61,704 nucleotides of DNA from Aquificales bacterium (GCA_027037055.1 JALWBR010000042.1:1-61704), one strand, 5' to 3'; positions 34,069 through 44,357 are shown, numbered from the stretch's first letter. Notes: generated by a model from the sequence alone, not told the origin. Numbers and translations are program-made.

Positions 34069-35534
34069 GCCATTGCGACCGCCTTCATCATTGACTTTGC
34101 CTTATTAACCGTTTCCTCCCACTCCCTTTCCGGTACAGAATCTGCAACTATACCCGCCCCCGCCTGCACAAAGATTTCATCCCCCCTTATCACCGCGGTT
34201 CTTATTGTAATTGCCATATCCATATTTCCATCAAAGGAGAAGTATCCTACGCTTCCCGCATATATGCCTCTTCTCTCAGGCTCAAGCTCCTCTATTATCT
34301 GCATAGCCCTAACCTTAGGCGCCCCCGATACCGTACCCGCGGGGAAGGTCGCCTTAAGAACATCAACAGCATCAAGCCCTTTCTTCAGCTTTCCCGACAC
34401 ATCACTCACTATATGCATAACATGGGAATATCTCTCTATCCTCATGAAGTTGTCAACCCTTACCGTCCCAGCTTCAGCCACCCTTCCCACATCGTTCCTT
34501 GCAAGATCAACAAGCATAAGGTGTTCCGCCCTTTCCTTTTCATCGTTAATAAGCTCCTCTTCAAGCCTTTTATCTTCCTCTTCCGTTTTGCCCCTCGGTC
34601 TTGTACCTGCTATCGGTCTCGTTTCTATCTTTCCGTCCTCAAGCCTTACAAGAATCTCCGGAGAAGATCCTATTACTTTACAGTGTTCCATCTCAAGATA
34701 GTACATGTAAGGTGAAGGATTGAGGGTTCTCAAAGCCCTGTAAATATTCTCGGGTTTCGCCCTCAGTTTACTTTTGAACCTTTGAGATAGGACCACCTGT
34801 ATTACATCACCTTCCTCTATGTATCTCTTTGCCCTTTCAACCTTTTTCATAAAATCTTCCTTTGTTACATTACTCTTCCATTCCTCCAAGGAAGGTTCCT
34901 TATCTTCAAGGTTTATAAGGAATATATCTCCCTTCTCCTTGAGGGTGTTAACCGTCTCCTCTATTTTTTTAACCGCCTTTCTGTATTTAATTTCCGGATC
35001 ATCCGTACCTATGAGGGGGACAATTATCTTTATCTTGGCGGACAAATTATCATAGACTATAAGAAGATCTGTAAGGGTCAAAAACATATCGTTGGTGCTT
35101 ACAGGATCCGCATCCTTTTCAGGCACATTTTCATAGAACTTTATGATGTCATAACCTATGTATCCGACGAGACCTCCCCAGAACCTCGGTAAGTTACCGT
35201 CCTTCATGGGTTTAAAGGTTGAAAGCACCCTCTTTACATAACCCAAAGGATCGGAGGTATTCTTAAGGCTTATCCTTCCCGCATCATAAACCTCAACCAC
35301 ATCCTTTCTGCTCCTTATGTAAAAGGAACCACCTTTAATAAGGAAGGAGTATCTTCCCCATTTTTCACCTCCCTCCGCGCTCTCAAGCAGTATGTTGAAA
35401 CTACCTTCGTCTTTGAGTTTAAGGAATATGGAAAGTGGAGTTTCCGTATCCGCAAGGATTTCCGTATATAAAGGCACTACCGAATATTCCTTTATAAGTT
35501 TTTTAAATTCATCAAGGGTCAAGTTAAATCTCAT
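34056..35534 (-). CDS. trpE: Anthranilate synthase component I
   Basis: The 492-residue TrpE catalyses the first step of tryptophan synthesis from chorismate, using ammonia or glutamine ammonia from TrpG. Diagnostic stretches are LLESAEGGEKWGRYSF (the feedback-site region), VVLSQRF, IAGTRPRGKTEEED and the C-terminal AGAGIVADSVPEREWEE. No trpG, trpD or other trp gene is adjacent. No attenuator-like leader is seen between it and dapF. It diverges from dapF and converges with the unknown 176-residue gene. Confidence 0.94.
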   Translation of the reverse strand: MRFNLTLDEFKKLIKEYSVVPLYTEILADTETPLSIFLKLKDEGSFNILLESAEGGEKWGRYSFLIKGGSFYIRSRKDVVEVYDAGRISLKNTSDPLGYVKRVLSTFKPMKDGNLPRFWGGLVGYIGYDIIKFYENVPEKDADPVSTNDMFLTLTDLLIVYDNLSAKIKIIVPLIGTDDPEIKYRKAVKKIEETVNTLKEKGDIFLINLEDKEPSLEEWKSNVTKEDFMKKVERAKRYIEEGDVIQVVLSQRFKSKLRAKPENIYRALRTLNPSPYMYYLEMEHCKVIGSSPEILVRLEDGKIETRPIAGTRPRGKTEEEDKRLEEELINDEKERAEHLMLVDLARNDVGRVAEAGTVRVDNFMRIERYSHVMHIVSDVSGKLKKGLDAVDVLKATFPAGTVSGAPKVRAMQIIEELEPERRGIYAGSVGYFSFDGNMDMAITIRTAVIRGDEIFVQAGAGIVADSVPEREWEETVNKAKSMMKAVAMAQDI

Positions 35535-35572
35535 CTACAGAAATTATCCTATATTAACTTTGTCTTTTCAAA

Positions 35573-35581
35573 TGCTATAAT
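35573..35581 (+). promoter_or_regulatory. Extended -10 promoter of dapF
   Basis: TGCTATAAT, with TATAAT ending 10 nt before the dapF ATG (35592). A weak TTAACT at 35554-35559 could serve as -35. No ribosome site follows, so the transcript is probably leaderless or nearly so. Confidence 0.55.
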
Positions 35582-35591
35582 ATCCACTCCC

Positions 35592-36425
35592 ATGGAGTTT
35601 GTGAAACTTCAAGGATCTGGAAACGATTTTATCGTCATAGATAACAGGGAAGGAGAGGTGGAAAGAAAACTTAAGGAGCTTAATGTAAGTGTTGAGGAGT
35701 TTGTGAAGAAAGTTTGTGCGAGGCGCACGGGAGTAGGGGCGGACGGACTTATATTGATAGAAAAGCCAAGGGATCCGTCCAATGATTTTAGGTGGGAATT
35801 TTTTAATGCGGACGGCTCTGTTGCGGAGATGTGCGGTAATGGGTCAAGGTGTGCCATAAGGTTTTGCTATGAGAAAGGTATAACGGGAAGAAGGGTAAGG
35901 TTTGAAACCTTGGCTGGGGTTATAAAGGGTGAAGTTATAGGGAACGGTGAAAGGGTAAAGGTTCAGCTTACCAAACCCTCTTTACCAGAGCATAAGCTTT
36001 TGGATATTAACGGTAAGAGGCTTGAGGGCTTCTTTATAAATACGGGGGTTCCTCACTTTGTGGTCCCCGTAAAGGACCTTGATTCCGTTGATGTTGTTTC
36101 CTTGGGAAGGAAGATAAGGTTCCATAAGGAATTTGAACCTAAGGGTACAAATGTAAATTTCATAGAGGGGGAAGGCGAAGGCAGGATAAGAATAAGGACT
36201 TATGAAAGGGGTGTGGAAGGAGAGACCCTTGCATGCGGTACGGGTGCAACCGCCTCCGCCATTATAGCTTACAGTTCCGAGATGGTGAAAAGCAAACCCG
36301 TAGAGGTGGTTACTAAGGGTGGAGAGACCTTATATATTCATTTTGATGATAAGTTTGAGGAAGTATTTCTTGAAGGATCCGTTTACAAGGTCTATGAAGG
36401 ACTGCTGTTTTTTGAGATCTTTTGA
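35592..36425 (+). CDS. dapF: Diaminopimelate epimerase
   Basis: This 277-residue enzyme has the two catalytic cysteines at Cys81 (MCGNGSRCA) and Cys215 (LACGTGATA). It converts LL- to meso-diaminopimelate for lysine and peptidoglycan synthesis. It is a lone gene. Its last 34 nt overlap the 3' end of the convergent MFS transporter, the longest such overlap in the window. Confidence 0.96.
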   Translation: MEFVKLQGSGNDFIVIDNREGEVERKLKELNVSVEEFVKKVCARRTGVGADGLILIEKPRDPSNDFRWEFFNADGSVAEMCGNGSRCAIRFCYEKGITGRRVRFETLAGVIKGEVIGNGERVKVQLTKPSLPEHKLLDINGKRLEGFFINTGVPHFVVPVKDLDSVDVVSLGRKIRFHKEFEPKGTNVNFIEGEGEGRIRIRTYERGVEGETLACGTGATASAIIAYSSEMVKSKPVEVVTKGGETLYIHFDDKFEEVFLEGSVYKVYEGLLFFEIF

Positions 36426-37519
36426 AAAATTATAAAACCCAAAAGGGGAAAGACCGTCATAAGAAGAACAGAAAGTTTATAGTTGTCATTTGTTACAAAA
36501 AGGAAAAGGGACCATATAAGCAAACCTGTTGTTGACGCTATCCTCTCTGAGAGAGAAAGGAAGGATAGTCTTACGGATGCTTGTCCCTCAGGGAACTCCT
36601 TAAGTATGAGGAGTCTTGAACATGTCCACAGATGGGCGAGGGATATACCAGCCCAGAAGCCTATACCTACAAGCAGGAAAGAGGGTGTTAGGGGAAGAAG
36701 CAGAAGGAATATAATCCATAGTATAAAGCCTACACCGAATAACCTTTTTATATCTTTTATCCTATCCGCAAGCTTTCCCCACAAAATACCACCAGTTACA
36801 CCTCCGAGGGCGGAAAGGCCTATTATCTTGTAAATCTCCGCATTTTCAAGCCCGTAAACCTCTCTCAGATAGATGCCCATCATTGCTATTAATGTGTTTG
36901 CCACTTCCGTGAGGGACAGTATGGCTAATATGGTCAGTAAAAATCTCTTATCCTTGAATACTTCCCTTAAGGACACGGGATATGTTTGGGGTGGATTTTT
37001 TATAAGGATGAAGGCGGGTAAGGATAAAAGCAGGAACAGGCCTCCTATGGGTATGTAACCTTCAGGCGGTTCAAGGATATCTATTAAAAATAGTAGGGAA
37101 ACTGCGGATGCTACATATCCGAGGGCTACACCGAGTCCTGATGTTATTCCCCTTTCATTGAACTCTAAAAGAAGGGAATTGTAAAAGACAAAGGCTTGTT
37201 GATGAAACAGGGCTAAAAGCATGAATATGAAAAGTGAGATAATGGGTGTGCCATGGGTAAAATAAAGCAATCCGCAAAATAGGGATACGCCAACGCTGAA
37301 GTACATAAAGTATGTTTTTCTTTTTGCCTCCCTGTCCGCCTTTTTACCGAGGAGCAGGGCTAAGACAAAAGAGACAGCAAAGGACAAGCCGTAAAGTGTA
37401 CTGTAAACCTTTGTATCTATATACTGGGTTATGTAGAGGGGAAAGAAGGTGGAGAATACGAGGGCACCGAGTATGGTTTCACCGCTGTCAAAGAGGCCGA
37501 AGGCTAACTTCTTAAGCAC
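36392..37519 (-). CDS. Major facilitator superfamily transporter
   Basis: The 375-residue protein has about 11-12 hydrophobic segments and the loop motif LLLGKKADREAKRK near residue 55, a variant of the MFS motif A (GxLaDrxGrr). A second such loop (GKLADRIKDIKRLFG) lies in the C-terminal half. It resembles UMF1/Atg22-type or general efflux MFS proteins; the substrate is unknown. Its start abuts the gltB stop with a one-base overlap, so the two are cotranscribed leftward. Confidence 0.8.
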   Translation of the reverse strand: MLKKLAFGLFDSGETILGALVFSTFFPLYITQYIDTKVYSTLYGLSFAVSFVLALLLGKKADREAKRKTYFMYFSVGVSLFCGLLYFTHGTPIISLFIFMLLALFHQQAFVFYNSLLLEFNERGITSGLGVALGYVASAVSLLFLIDILEPPEGYIPIGGLFLLLSLPAFILIKNPPQTYPVSLREVFKDKRFLLTILAILSLTEVANTLIAMMGIYLREVYGLENAEIYKIIGLSALGGVTGGILWGKLADRIKDIKRLFGVGFILWIIFLLLLPLTPSFLLVGIGFWAGISLAHLWTCSRLLILKEFPEGQASVRLSFLSLSERIASTTGLLIWSLFLFVTNDNYKLSVLLMTVFPLLGFIIFQKISKNSSPS

Positions 37520-40500
37520 TATTTTTCTGTTTTTATCTCTTCTGATTCACACTCGTCGCTCTCGCCCATTTCGTCCCTTTTACACTGTTCAAGGGGTATG
37601 ATCTTGTAGAACATTTCCGTGTAGGTATCAAAGTTTTTGAGGATCTCCTCACCCCACGGACTGCCCGTAAACTCGGTGTGTCTTGATACAAGATCTTTTA
37701 ACTCATTGTACTCGTCCGAATCTTTAAGCTTTCGCAGAATGACATAGGAGTAATTGAGTTTGTCCTCAAGTGTGCGGTCAAGGTCAAGTATGTAAGCGTA
37801 ACCTCCTGTCATACCCGCACCCACGTTGTAACCGGTTGTACCAAGAACTACAACTATTCCTCCCGTCATGTATTCACAGCAGTGATGTCCCGTACCTTCA
37901 ACTACAGCTATCGCACCGCTGTTCCTTATTGCAAATCTTTCTCCAGCCCTTCCTGAGGCGTAGAATTCACCGCCCGTAGCGCCGTAAAGGACCGTGTTGC
38001 CGACTATTACATTATCCTTTGTATTTTCTATCTCCGGGTCCCTTATTATGATCCTTCCGCCGTACATTCCTTTACCCGCATAATCGTTGGCGGAACCTTC
38101 AAGTATTAGGGTAACACCCCTGTGATTAAAGGCGCCGAAACTCTGACCTGCGGTTCCCTTAAAACGCAACCTTATTGTATCTTCGGGTAAGCCTTCATCT
38201 TTATACTTTACCGATATGTAATAATTGAGCTTTGTAGGTATGGTCCTGTCCACATTCCTTATTTCATACTCCCTTTCAACCTTTTCTCCCTTCTCTATGA
38301 AGGGTAATATCTCATTCACTATTTTGTCGTTCAAAGAAGGTTCTGGATTGTCATTCCTTTCAACCTTACACTTCCTTTCACCCTTAGTGCTTACAGAAGA
38401 CAGAAGGTCATTTAGTTTTATTCTTTTACTTCCGGGATAATCATCAAAGGTTTTTACCTCCAAAAGATCAACCCTTCCGACAATTTCATCAATACTTCTG
38501 AAGCCCATCTCCGCAAGGATTTCCCTCACCTCCCGGGCTACAGCCCTGAAGTATGCCATTACATTCTCAACCTTTCCTTTGAACTTTGCTACATATTTGG
38601 GATCCTGGGTTGCAACACCGGTGGGGCATGTGTTGAGATGGCACTGCCTTGCCATAACACAGCCTTCCGCTATCATAGCTGCGGTGCCGAAGCCAAATTC
38701 CTCCGCCCCGAGGAGTGCAGCTATTATTACATCTTTGCCTGTTTTAAGACCTCCGTCCACCCTTACCCTTATCTTATCCCTTAGATTGTTCTCCATAAGT
38801 ACTCTTTGCGTTTCCGCAAGCCCTATCTCCCAGTAGTTACCCGCATTCTTTATGGAAGAGTAAGGCGACGCTCCTGTTCCACCTTCCGCTCCGCTTATCT
38901 GTACCGTATCCGCATAAGCCTTTGCGACACCTGCAGCTACGGTTCCCACACCCCTTTCCGCTACAAGCTTTACGCATACACGTGCTTCCGGATTGGCTTG
39001 TTTAAGATCGTGTATAAGCTGGGCAAGGTCCTCTATGGAGTATATGTCATGATGGGGAGGCGGTGATATGAGGGTTACTCCTGGCTGAGAATGTCTTAAT
39101 TTGGCAATGTATTCGTTAACCTTGTGACCTGGAAGCTGTCCACCTTCCCCCGGTTTTGCACCTTGGGCTATCTTAATCTCTATCTCCTTGGCGGTTGCGA
39201 GATAGGTGGGTGTAACACCGAATCTTCCCGACGCCACCTGCTTTATAGCACTGTTCTTTATCGTCCAGTATCTGGCTGGGTCTTCACCACCTTCACCGCT
39301 GTTACTTTTCATACCCAATCTGTTGCAAGCCTCCGCTATAACTTCGTGGGCTTCCTTTGAGAGGGCGCCCAAGGACATCCCTCCGGTGGTAAATCTCTTA
39401 AGGATTTCCTCTTCGGGTTCTACTTCATCTATGGGTATGGGATTCTTTGCCCTTTTGTAGTCAAGAAGATCCCTTATGAAGGTGGGTCTTGAATTTTCCG
39501 CTATTTCCGAGAATTTTTTATAATCTTCATAATCCTTTGTATCAAGGAACTTATGAAGGGATCTTACAACGAAGGGTGACCATGCGTGCCACTCCCCGCC
39601 CTTTCTGAACTTCATATCACCGCCGTACTCAAGGACGGGTTTTTCTTCATCAAAGGCTTTTTTGTGTCTTATTAAGGTTGCCTCTTCTATCTCCTTTATA
39701 CCGTCCGCCTCAAGTGTAACAGGTGTGCCGGTAAAGTATTTATCAACAAAATCTTTATTAAGACAAACCGTATCGAAGAGCTGGGAACCGTGATAAGAGT
39801 TTAGGGTTGATATGCCCATCTTGGACATTATCTTAAGAAGACCCTCCTCAAGGGCTTTTTTATAGTTGAATATAGCTTCTTCAACGGAAAGGTTTACCTC
39901 TCCCTTGGCACACAGATCCTTTATTGTCTGGTAGGCGAGATAAGGATAGATAGCGGATGCACCGTAACCTATAAGACACGCCATGTGGTGGGTGTCCCTT
40001 GCCTCACCCGTTTCAACTATAAAGGAAACCCTTGACAGTAGCCCCTTCTTTGCAAGGTGCTTCACACAAGAAGCAACTGCCAACAGGCTCGGTAGGGCTA
40101 CCCTGTACTTTGATATGTTTCTATCAGTGAGTATTATTATCGTAGCTCCCTCTTTTACAGCCTCTTCCACCCTTCTTTGTAAGGTTTCTATACCCAGCTC
40201 AATATCTATTATTTCCTTACCTTCATATACCGCGTCCATAAGTATCTCCGATATTCTCCTCTCTCCCGCCATATCCTGAAGCTCAACGACGCTGTAACTT
40301 CTGTCTATGGGATAGGTGTAAGGTATCCTTGCTACCTTGAATTCATCCTGTTCTTCTATACTTCTGAGCTGATAATCAAGTAGTATGGGTGAATCTATCT
40401 GTAGCCTGCGTGCGTGTTCTGGGGTTTCCTCAAGGAAGTTCCTTTTATAGCCGAGGTTCATCTTAAGGGACATAACTATCTTTTCCCTTATGGGATCAAT

Positions 40501-42018
40501 AGGGGGATTTGTAACCTGAGCGAACCTCTGTTTAAAGTATCTGAAGAGTAGGGGCGGTCTTTCCGCCAGAGGAGGAAGGGGTGTATCGTCACCCATGGAG
40601 AAGGTAAGCTCCTTTCCGTTCTCCGCCATGTACTTTATAACATTTTTTATTTCCTCTTGAGTGTAGCCAAAGGCTATCTGTTTTCTTAGTCTCTCATCAT
40701 CATCAAGGTCTTTCATCCTTAGATCCCTCTCAATATCGGAGAGCCTTATAAGATGGCTGTCCACCCATTCTTTGTAAGGTTTTGACTCTGAAAGCTCCTT
40801 CAGAATATCTTCCGTCTTTTTGATTACACCCTTTTCAAGGTCTATGCTTATTGTGTCTCCCGGTCCGAGCCTTCCCTTTTCCTTTATCTTTCTGTTCCCG
40901 AGATCAACCATGCCTATTTCAGAACCGAGAACAACTATACCGTCCTCTGTTATTACATACCTTGCGGGTCTCAAGCCGTTTCTATCAAGATGGGCGCCTA
41001 TAACTTTTCCATCGGTGAATGTAATACTTGCGGGACCGTCCCATGGTTTCATCTGTAACATTTTGTATTCAAAGAATGCCTTAACCTCATCGCTGAATTC
41101 CTTAACATTTTCAAAGGCAGGGGGTATCATCATATTTATTGCATGCTCCGGTGAGTATCCTGCAAACATGAGCAGTTCATACACCCTGTCCAAAGAGGCG
41201 GAGTCACTTTCATCGCATGATACGAGGGGTTTAACGAGATCAATGTTTTTACCGAATACCTTTGAAGAAAGTTCACTTTCAAGGGCAAGCATCCAGTTCC
41301 TGTTACCCTGAAGTGTGTTTATCTCACCGTTATGGGCTGTCCATCTCAAAGGTTGGGCAAGCTCCCACCTTGGAAAGGTATTCGTTGAATATCTCTGATG
41401 GAACATACAAAAGGCGGATTCTATCAAATCGTTTTTCAGATCGGGATAGAAGTTATCAATCTGGGGGGCTACAAGCATTCCCTTGTAAACCATCACCCTT
41501 GAGGACAGAGAAGCAATATAAACTTTCCCTTGAATCCTTTTATCTTTCTCTATTTTCCTCCTTAAAAGGAACAGTTCAATTTCCCTTTTTTCTTCTGGTA
41601 TGTTTTCAAGATCAAGGAGCAGATGTTTTATGGCGGGCATAACCTTGAGGGCGGATTCCCCTATGGCTTCCGTATTTACGGGTACATCCCTCCAGCCTAC
41701 TACCTTTATGCCTGTTTCCGAGATGATATCCTCTATGTGTCTCTCTACCGGTTCATATAGAAAAAGCACACCTACAGCAAGATTTTCTGGAGAGGATAGG
41801 TTGAGTTTTTGATTTTCAATGTAGTCTAAGAAAAACCTAAGAGGTATCTGGATAAGTATTCCCGCACCGTCTCCCGTTTTCTTATCCCCTCCTATTGCAC
41901 CCCTGTGGGTAAGATTTTTAACCGCTTCTATGCCCCACTTTACAATTTGGTGGGTTTTTTTGCCAGAAACATCACATACAAATCCAACTCCGCAAGCATC
42001 ATACTCCTTTTGGATCAT
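37519..42018 (-). CDS. gltB: Glutamate synthase large subunit
   Basis: This 1499-residue enzyme makes glutamate from glutamine and 2-oxoglutarate. The N-terminal amidotransferase domain exposes Cys9 (CGVGFV) after an 8-residue propeptide. The synthase domain carries the FMN barrel and the 3Fe-4S cysteines in CVMARQCHLNTCPTG (about 1118-1132). The C-terminal beta-helix (GXGXG) domain spans about 1230-1450. No gltD is adjacent, so the electron donor may be ferredoxin or a distant GltD. A GAGGTAGAAGG site precedes the ATG. Confidence 0.95.
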   Translation of the reverse strand: MIQKEYDACGVGFVCDVSGKKTHQIVKWGIEAVKNLTHRGAIGGDKKTGDGAGILIQIPLRFFLDYIENQKLNLSSPENLAVGVLFLYEPVERHIEDIISETGIKVVGWRDVPVNTEAIGESALKVMPAIKHLLLDLENIPEEKREIELFLLRRKIEKDKRIQGKVYIASLSSRVMVYKGMLVAPQIDNFYPDLKNDLIESAFCMFHQRYSTNTFPRWELAQPLRWTAHNGEINTLQGNRNWMLALESELSSKVFGKNIDLVKPLVSCDESDSASLDRVYELLMFAGYSPEHAINMMIPPAFENVKEFSDEVKAFFEYKMLQMKPWDGPASITFTDGKVIGAHLDRNGLRPARYVITEDGIVVLGSEIGMVDLGNRKIKEKGRLGPGDTISIDLEKGVIKKTEDILKELSESKPYKEWVDSHLIRLSDIERDLRMKDLDDDERLRKQIAFGYTQEEIKNVIKYMAENGKELTFSMGDDTPLPPLAERPPLLFRYFKQRFAQVTNPPIDPIREKIVMSLKMNLGYKRNFLEETPEHARRLQIDSPILLDYQLRSIEEQDEFKVARIPYTYPIDRSYSVVELQDMAGERRISEILMDAVYEGKEIIDIELGIETLQRRVEEAVKEGATIIILTDRNISKYRVALPSLLAVASCVKHLAKKGLLSRVSFIVETGEARDTHHMACLIGYGASAIYPYLAYQTIKDLCAKGEVNLSVEEAIFNYKKALEEGLLKIMSKMGISTLNSYHGSQLFDTVCLNKDFVDKYFTGTPVTLEADGIKEIEEATLIRHKKAFDEEKPVLEYGGDMKFRKGGEWHAWSPFVVRSLHKFLDTKDYEDYKKFSEIAENSRPTFIRDLLDYKRAKNPIPIDEVEPEEEILKRFTTGGMSLGALSKEAHEVIAEACNRLGMKSNSGEGGEDPARYWTIKNSAIKQVASGRFGVTPTYLATAKEIEIKIAQGAKPGEGGQLPGHKVNEYIAKLRHSQPGVTLISPPPHHDIYSIEDLAQLIHDLKQANPEARVCVKLVAERGVGTVAAGVAKAYADTVQISGAEGGTGASPYSSIKNAGNYWEIGLAETQRVLMENNLRDKIRVRVDGGLKTGKDVIIAALLGAEEFGFGTAAMIAEGCVMARQCHLNTCPTGVATQDPKYVAKFKGKVENVMAYFRAVAREVREILAEMGFRSIDEIVGRVDLLEVKTFDDYPGSKRIKLNDLLSSVSTKGERKCKVERNDNPEPSLNDKIVNEILPFIEKGEKVEREYEIRNVDRTIPTKLNYYISVKYKDEGLPEDTIRLRFKGTAGQSFGAFNHRGVTLILEGSANDYAGKGMYGGRIIIRDPEIENTKDNVIVGNTVLYGATGGEFYASGRAGERFAIRNSGAIAVVEGTGHHCCEYMTGGIVVVLGTTGYNVGAGMTGGYAYILDLDRTLEDKLNYSYVILRKLKDSDEYNELKDLVSRHTEFTGSPWGEEILKNFDTYTEMFYKIIPLEQCKRDEMGESDECESEEIKTEK

Positions 42019-42051
42019 CCTTCTACCTCAAGTATATATTTAAGCAGAGAA

Positions 42052-42079
42052 AGTATATATAATATAGGAAAAAAATCAA
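42052..42079 (-). promoter_or_regulatory. Possible sigma-70-type promoter of gltB
   Basis: Read leftward: TTGATT (complement of 42074-42079), a 16-nt spacer and TATACT (complement of 42052-42057). It lies in the short gap between the coiled-coil gene and gltB, with a normal leader carrying a ribosome site. Confidence 0.4.
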
Positions 42080-43314
42080 GACTTAGAAAGTAATTCCCTT
42101 ATATACCTGTCTTTATCTTTGTCGTCTTCCGAGTCAAGCATACCGAGTATAAGCCACCTTTTCTTTTCTCCGTAGGTTACATATATTCTGCCTCCTTGAG
42201 GTTTAAGCTTGAAAACACCCTTGACCCCTTTAAGCATCTCCATATCTTCTTTATCCTCCTTGTAATCTAATAGGAGTATTTCCCTTACAAAAGAGGATTT
42301 TCTGGAAGGGTCAAGGTTTGCAAGCTCCCTTACCGCCCTTTCGGAGAACTCTATATTTTTAAACAAGCTTGTCAGGACTTCTTTGTACACTTCTACTTTG
42401 TTCTTACTTTCTGAATTGTTGGCGGATTCAAACTCATGGACCTTTTTCCTTAGACTTGTATTTTCCGATTCCAAATCTTTAATCCTGTTTTTTAGCCTTC
42501 TGTTTTCTTCTTCCAGTAAAGAGAGCTTATTGTTTAATTCCCTAACTGTTTTTGACAATTTCTTCCTTGTCTTTCTGAGCTGGGCTATTTCCTTTTTAAA
42601 ATTGTCATTGCCCGAATCTTCCCGTATCTCACCCAGCATTCTGAACAACCTTGCGTTTGCCTTTTTAAGCCTATCCTCCCTTTCCTTATATTCCTCCAGC
42701 ATATCTTCAAGTTCCTTTATCTTCCTTTCCAGTTCTTCCTTTTGTTCCTCAAGCCTGCCCCTTTTGTAAAGGATGCTGTCAAATACCTCCTCTGAATCAG
42801 GCGGGAATATGTCATGTTTTAAAAGCAGTTTTTCAAGTTGGTTTTCAATATCCGCCTTCTCCTTCTTAAGCAGGTCCATAAGTTCCTGTCTTAACTTGCT
42901 TTCCTCCCTGAGTCTTTTGAGCTCTTCCCTGTTTGCTTCAAGTTCTTTTCTTAGTCTGTTTCTCTCTTCGGTTATCTTTCTTATATTCCTTTCCACAGGT
43001 GATTCAAACAACCATATCAGCATAAGGCTCAGGGTTATGGACGGAAGATCCATGTATATTATGCTTATATCTCTTTTTAAAATGCTAAGCATTATTATCT
43101 GGGAAAAGAGAAGATAGCTGAGCCATAAAACGGTGGATCTCCTCTGTCCGAAAAGCCATCCGAGGAAGAGTGCCAAATTGAAGGATGTTACTATTACGAA
43201 GTTGTAGACATCGGTGGGAAACAGTGGAATGGGCAGAATATTCTCAAGGGTTGAATATCCGAGTAAAAAATTATAGGCAAGGAGAAGGAAAAGTAATGTT
43301 AATACATCCTTCAT
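42076..43314 (-). CDS. Membrane-anchored coiled-coil protein with small C-terminal domain
   Basis: The 412-residue protein is not assigned to a family. The N-terminus has about four hydrophobic segments (1-105). A long, strongly heptad-like coiled coil follows (about 105-305), rich in Glu, Lys and Leu. A compact C-terminal domain (about 320-412) contains GVFKLKPQGGRIYVTYGEKKRWLILG. That stretch resembles the strand pattern of RelE/HigB-like proteins (GRIRVxY...xIxLLxG), a loose resemblance only. An envelope-linked structural or signalling role is possible. It lies 5 nt downstream of bioB. Confidence 0.65.
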   Translation of the reverse strand: MKDVLTLLFLLLAYNFLLGYSTLENILPIPLFPTDVYNFVIVTSFNLALFLGWLFGQRRSTVLWLSYLLFSQIIMLSILKRDISIIYMDLPSITLSLMLIWLFESPVERNIRKITEERNRLRKELEANREELKRLREESKLRQELMDLLKKEKADIENQLEKLLLKHDIFPPDSEEVFDSILYKRGRLEEQKEELERKIKELEDMLEEYKEREDRLKKANARLFRMLGEIREDSGNDNFKKEIAQLRKTRKKLSKTVRELNNKLSLLEEENRRLKNRIKDLESENTSLRKKVHEFESANNSESKNKVEVYKEVLTSLFKNIEFSERAVRELANLDPSRKSSFVREILLLDYKEDKEDMEMLKGVKGVFKLKPQGGRIYVTYGEKKRWLILGMLDSEDDKDKDRYIRELLSKS

Positions 43315-43319
43315 ATTTA

Positions 43320-44324
43320 TTAATCTAATACCTTATGTAATCTTTCCATATTTATATCTTCAAGGAGTCTGTAGTCCTTCTTTATATCCCTTCCTGCCCT
43401 TGTAAGATAACCTCCGACCATCATCGCATTTACCATCAATGCTGCCATACCGTGAAAGTCTCCGAGGGTTTGTTCCCTTCCTCCGCATAATCTGAGTTCC
43501 GCCTTAGGATTTGTAAACCTGAACATGGCTATTATCCTGAGTGCTTCAAGGGGTGAAACACCCCTCCTGTATTCAAGGGGTGTTCCGGGTATGGGCATAA
43601 GAAAGTTAAGGGGTATGGAGTCAACCTCAAGCTCCCTGTAAGTGAGGGCAAGATCAACCCTGTCCTCAAGGGATTCCCCCATACCGAATATACCGCCCGA
43701 GCATGTGGAAAGCCCAGTTTCCTTTATCCTTCTTATGGTCTCATACCTTTCTTCCCACTTGTGGGTTGTTACTATTTTGGGAAAGTAATTCCTTGAAGTT
43801 TCAAGATTGTGATTTACCCTTCTTACCCCCGCGTTTTTAAGCTTTTTTAATTGTTCGTAACTCAACGTACCCCCGGACACGCATACATTTATGGGTAGTT
43901 TTTCCTTCTTTTTTATCTCTTCAACCGCTTCCGCAATCTTATCAACCTCTTCATCCGTTGCGGATTTACCACTTACAACAACACAGTATCTATTGGCGCC
44001 GTACTCTATACCTCTGTGGGCACCTTCAACTATTTCCTCTTTGGGTACGAGCTTATAAACATTTATGGGCGCCTTGTAAAACTTTGATTGGGCACAGAAA
44101 CTGCAATCCTCTTCACACGCCCCGCTCTTTGCATTTATAATGGAGCAGAATTCTATTTTGTTCTCGGGAAAGAAATGATTTCTTATCCTGTGGGCATAGT
44201 AGGTCAGAAGCGGGACATAAACATTGTCAACCTTTAAAAGGGTAAGGGCTTCCTCCTTTGTCAGAGGCTCGTAACTTATTGACTTTTCGTAAAGATCTAT
44301 GATAAATCTCTCCATTTTATCCAT
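43320..44324 (-). CDS. bioB: Biotin synthase
   Basis: The start chosen is the ATG at 44324, which has a GGAGG ribosome site just upstream; a longer frame to 44390 lacks one. The 334-residue radical SAM enzyme has C70-x3-C74-x2-C77 (GACEEDCSFC) for the SAM cluster, plus SGKSATDEEV, VNHNLETSRNYF and the CSGGIFGMGE strand. It inserts sulfur into dethiobiotin. No other bio genes are adjacent. Confidence 0.94.
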   Translation of the reverse strand: MDKMERFIIDLYEKSISYEPLTKEEALTLLKVDNVYVPLLTYYAHRIRNHFFPENKIEFCSIINAKSGACEEDCSFCAQSKFYKAPINVYKLVPKEEIVEGAHRGIEYGANRYCVVVSGKSATDEEVDKIAEAVEEIKKKEKLPINVCVSGGTLSYEQLKKLKNAGVRRVNHNLETSRNYFPKIVTTHKWEERYETIRRIKETGLSTCSGGIFGMGESLEDRVDLALTYRELEVDSIPLNFLMPIPGTPLEYRRGVSPLEALRIIAMFRFTNPKAELRLCGGREQTLGDFHGMAALMVNAMMVGGYLTRAGRDIKKDYRLLEDINMERLHKVLD

Positions 44325-44351
44325 AATAATACCTCCCTTAAAAGGTTTCTT

Positions 44352-44357
44352 TATAAT
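44352..44357 (+). promoter_or_regulatory. -10 element for fumB, leaderless arrangement
   Basis: TATAAT ends 8 nt before the ATG at 44366, with no ribosome site. It lies in the 41-nt divergent gap with bioB. Confidence 0.45.

Noticed and set aside
40820-41311. Long open frames antisense to gltB, and similar ones opposite trpE, mutS and plsX.
   Set aside because: They are shadows of strongly conserved genes on the other strand, with Ser/Leu-rich compositions and no ribosome sites.
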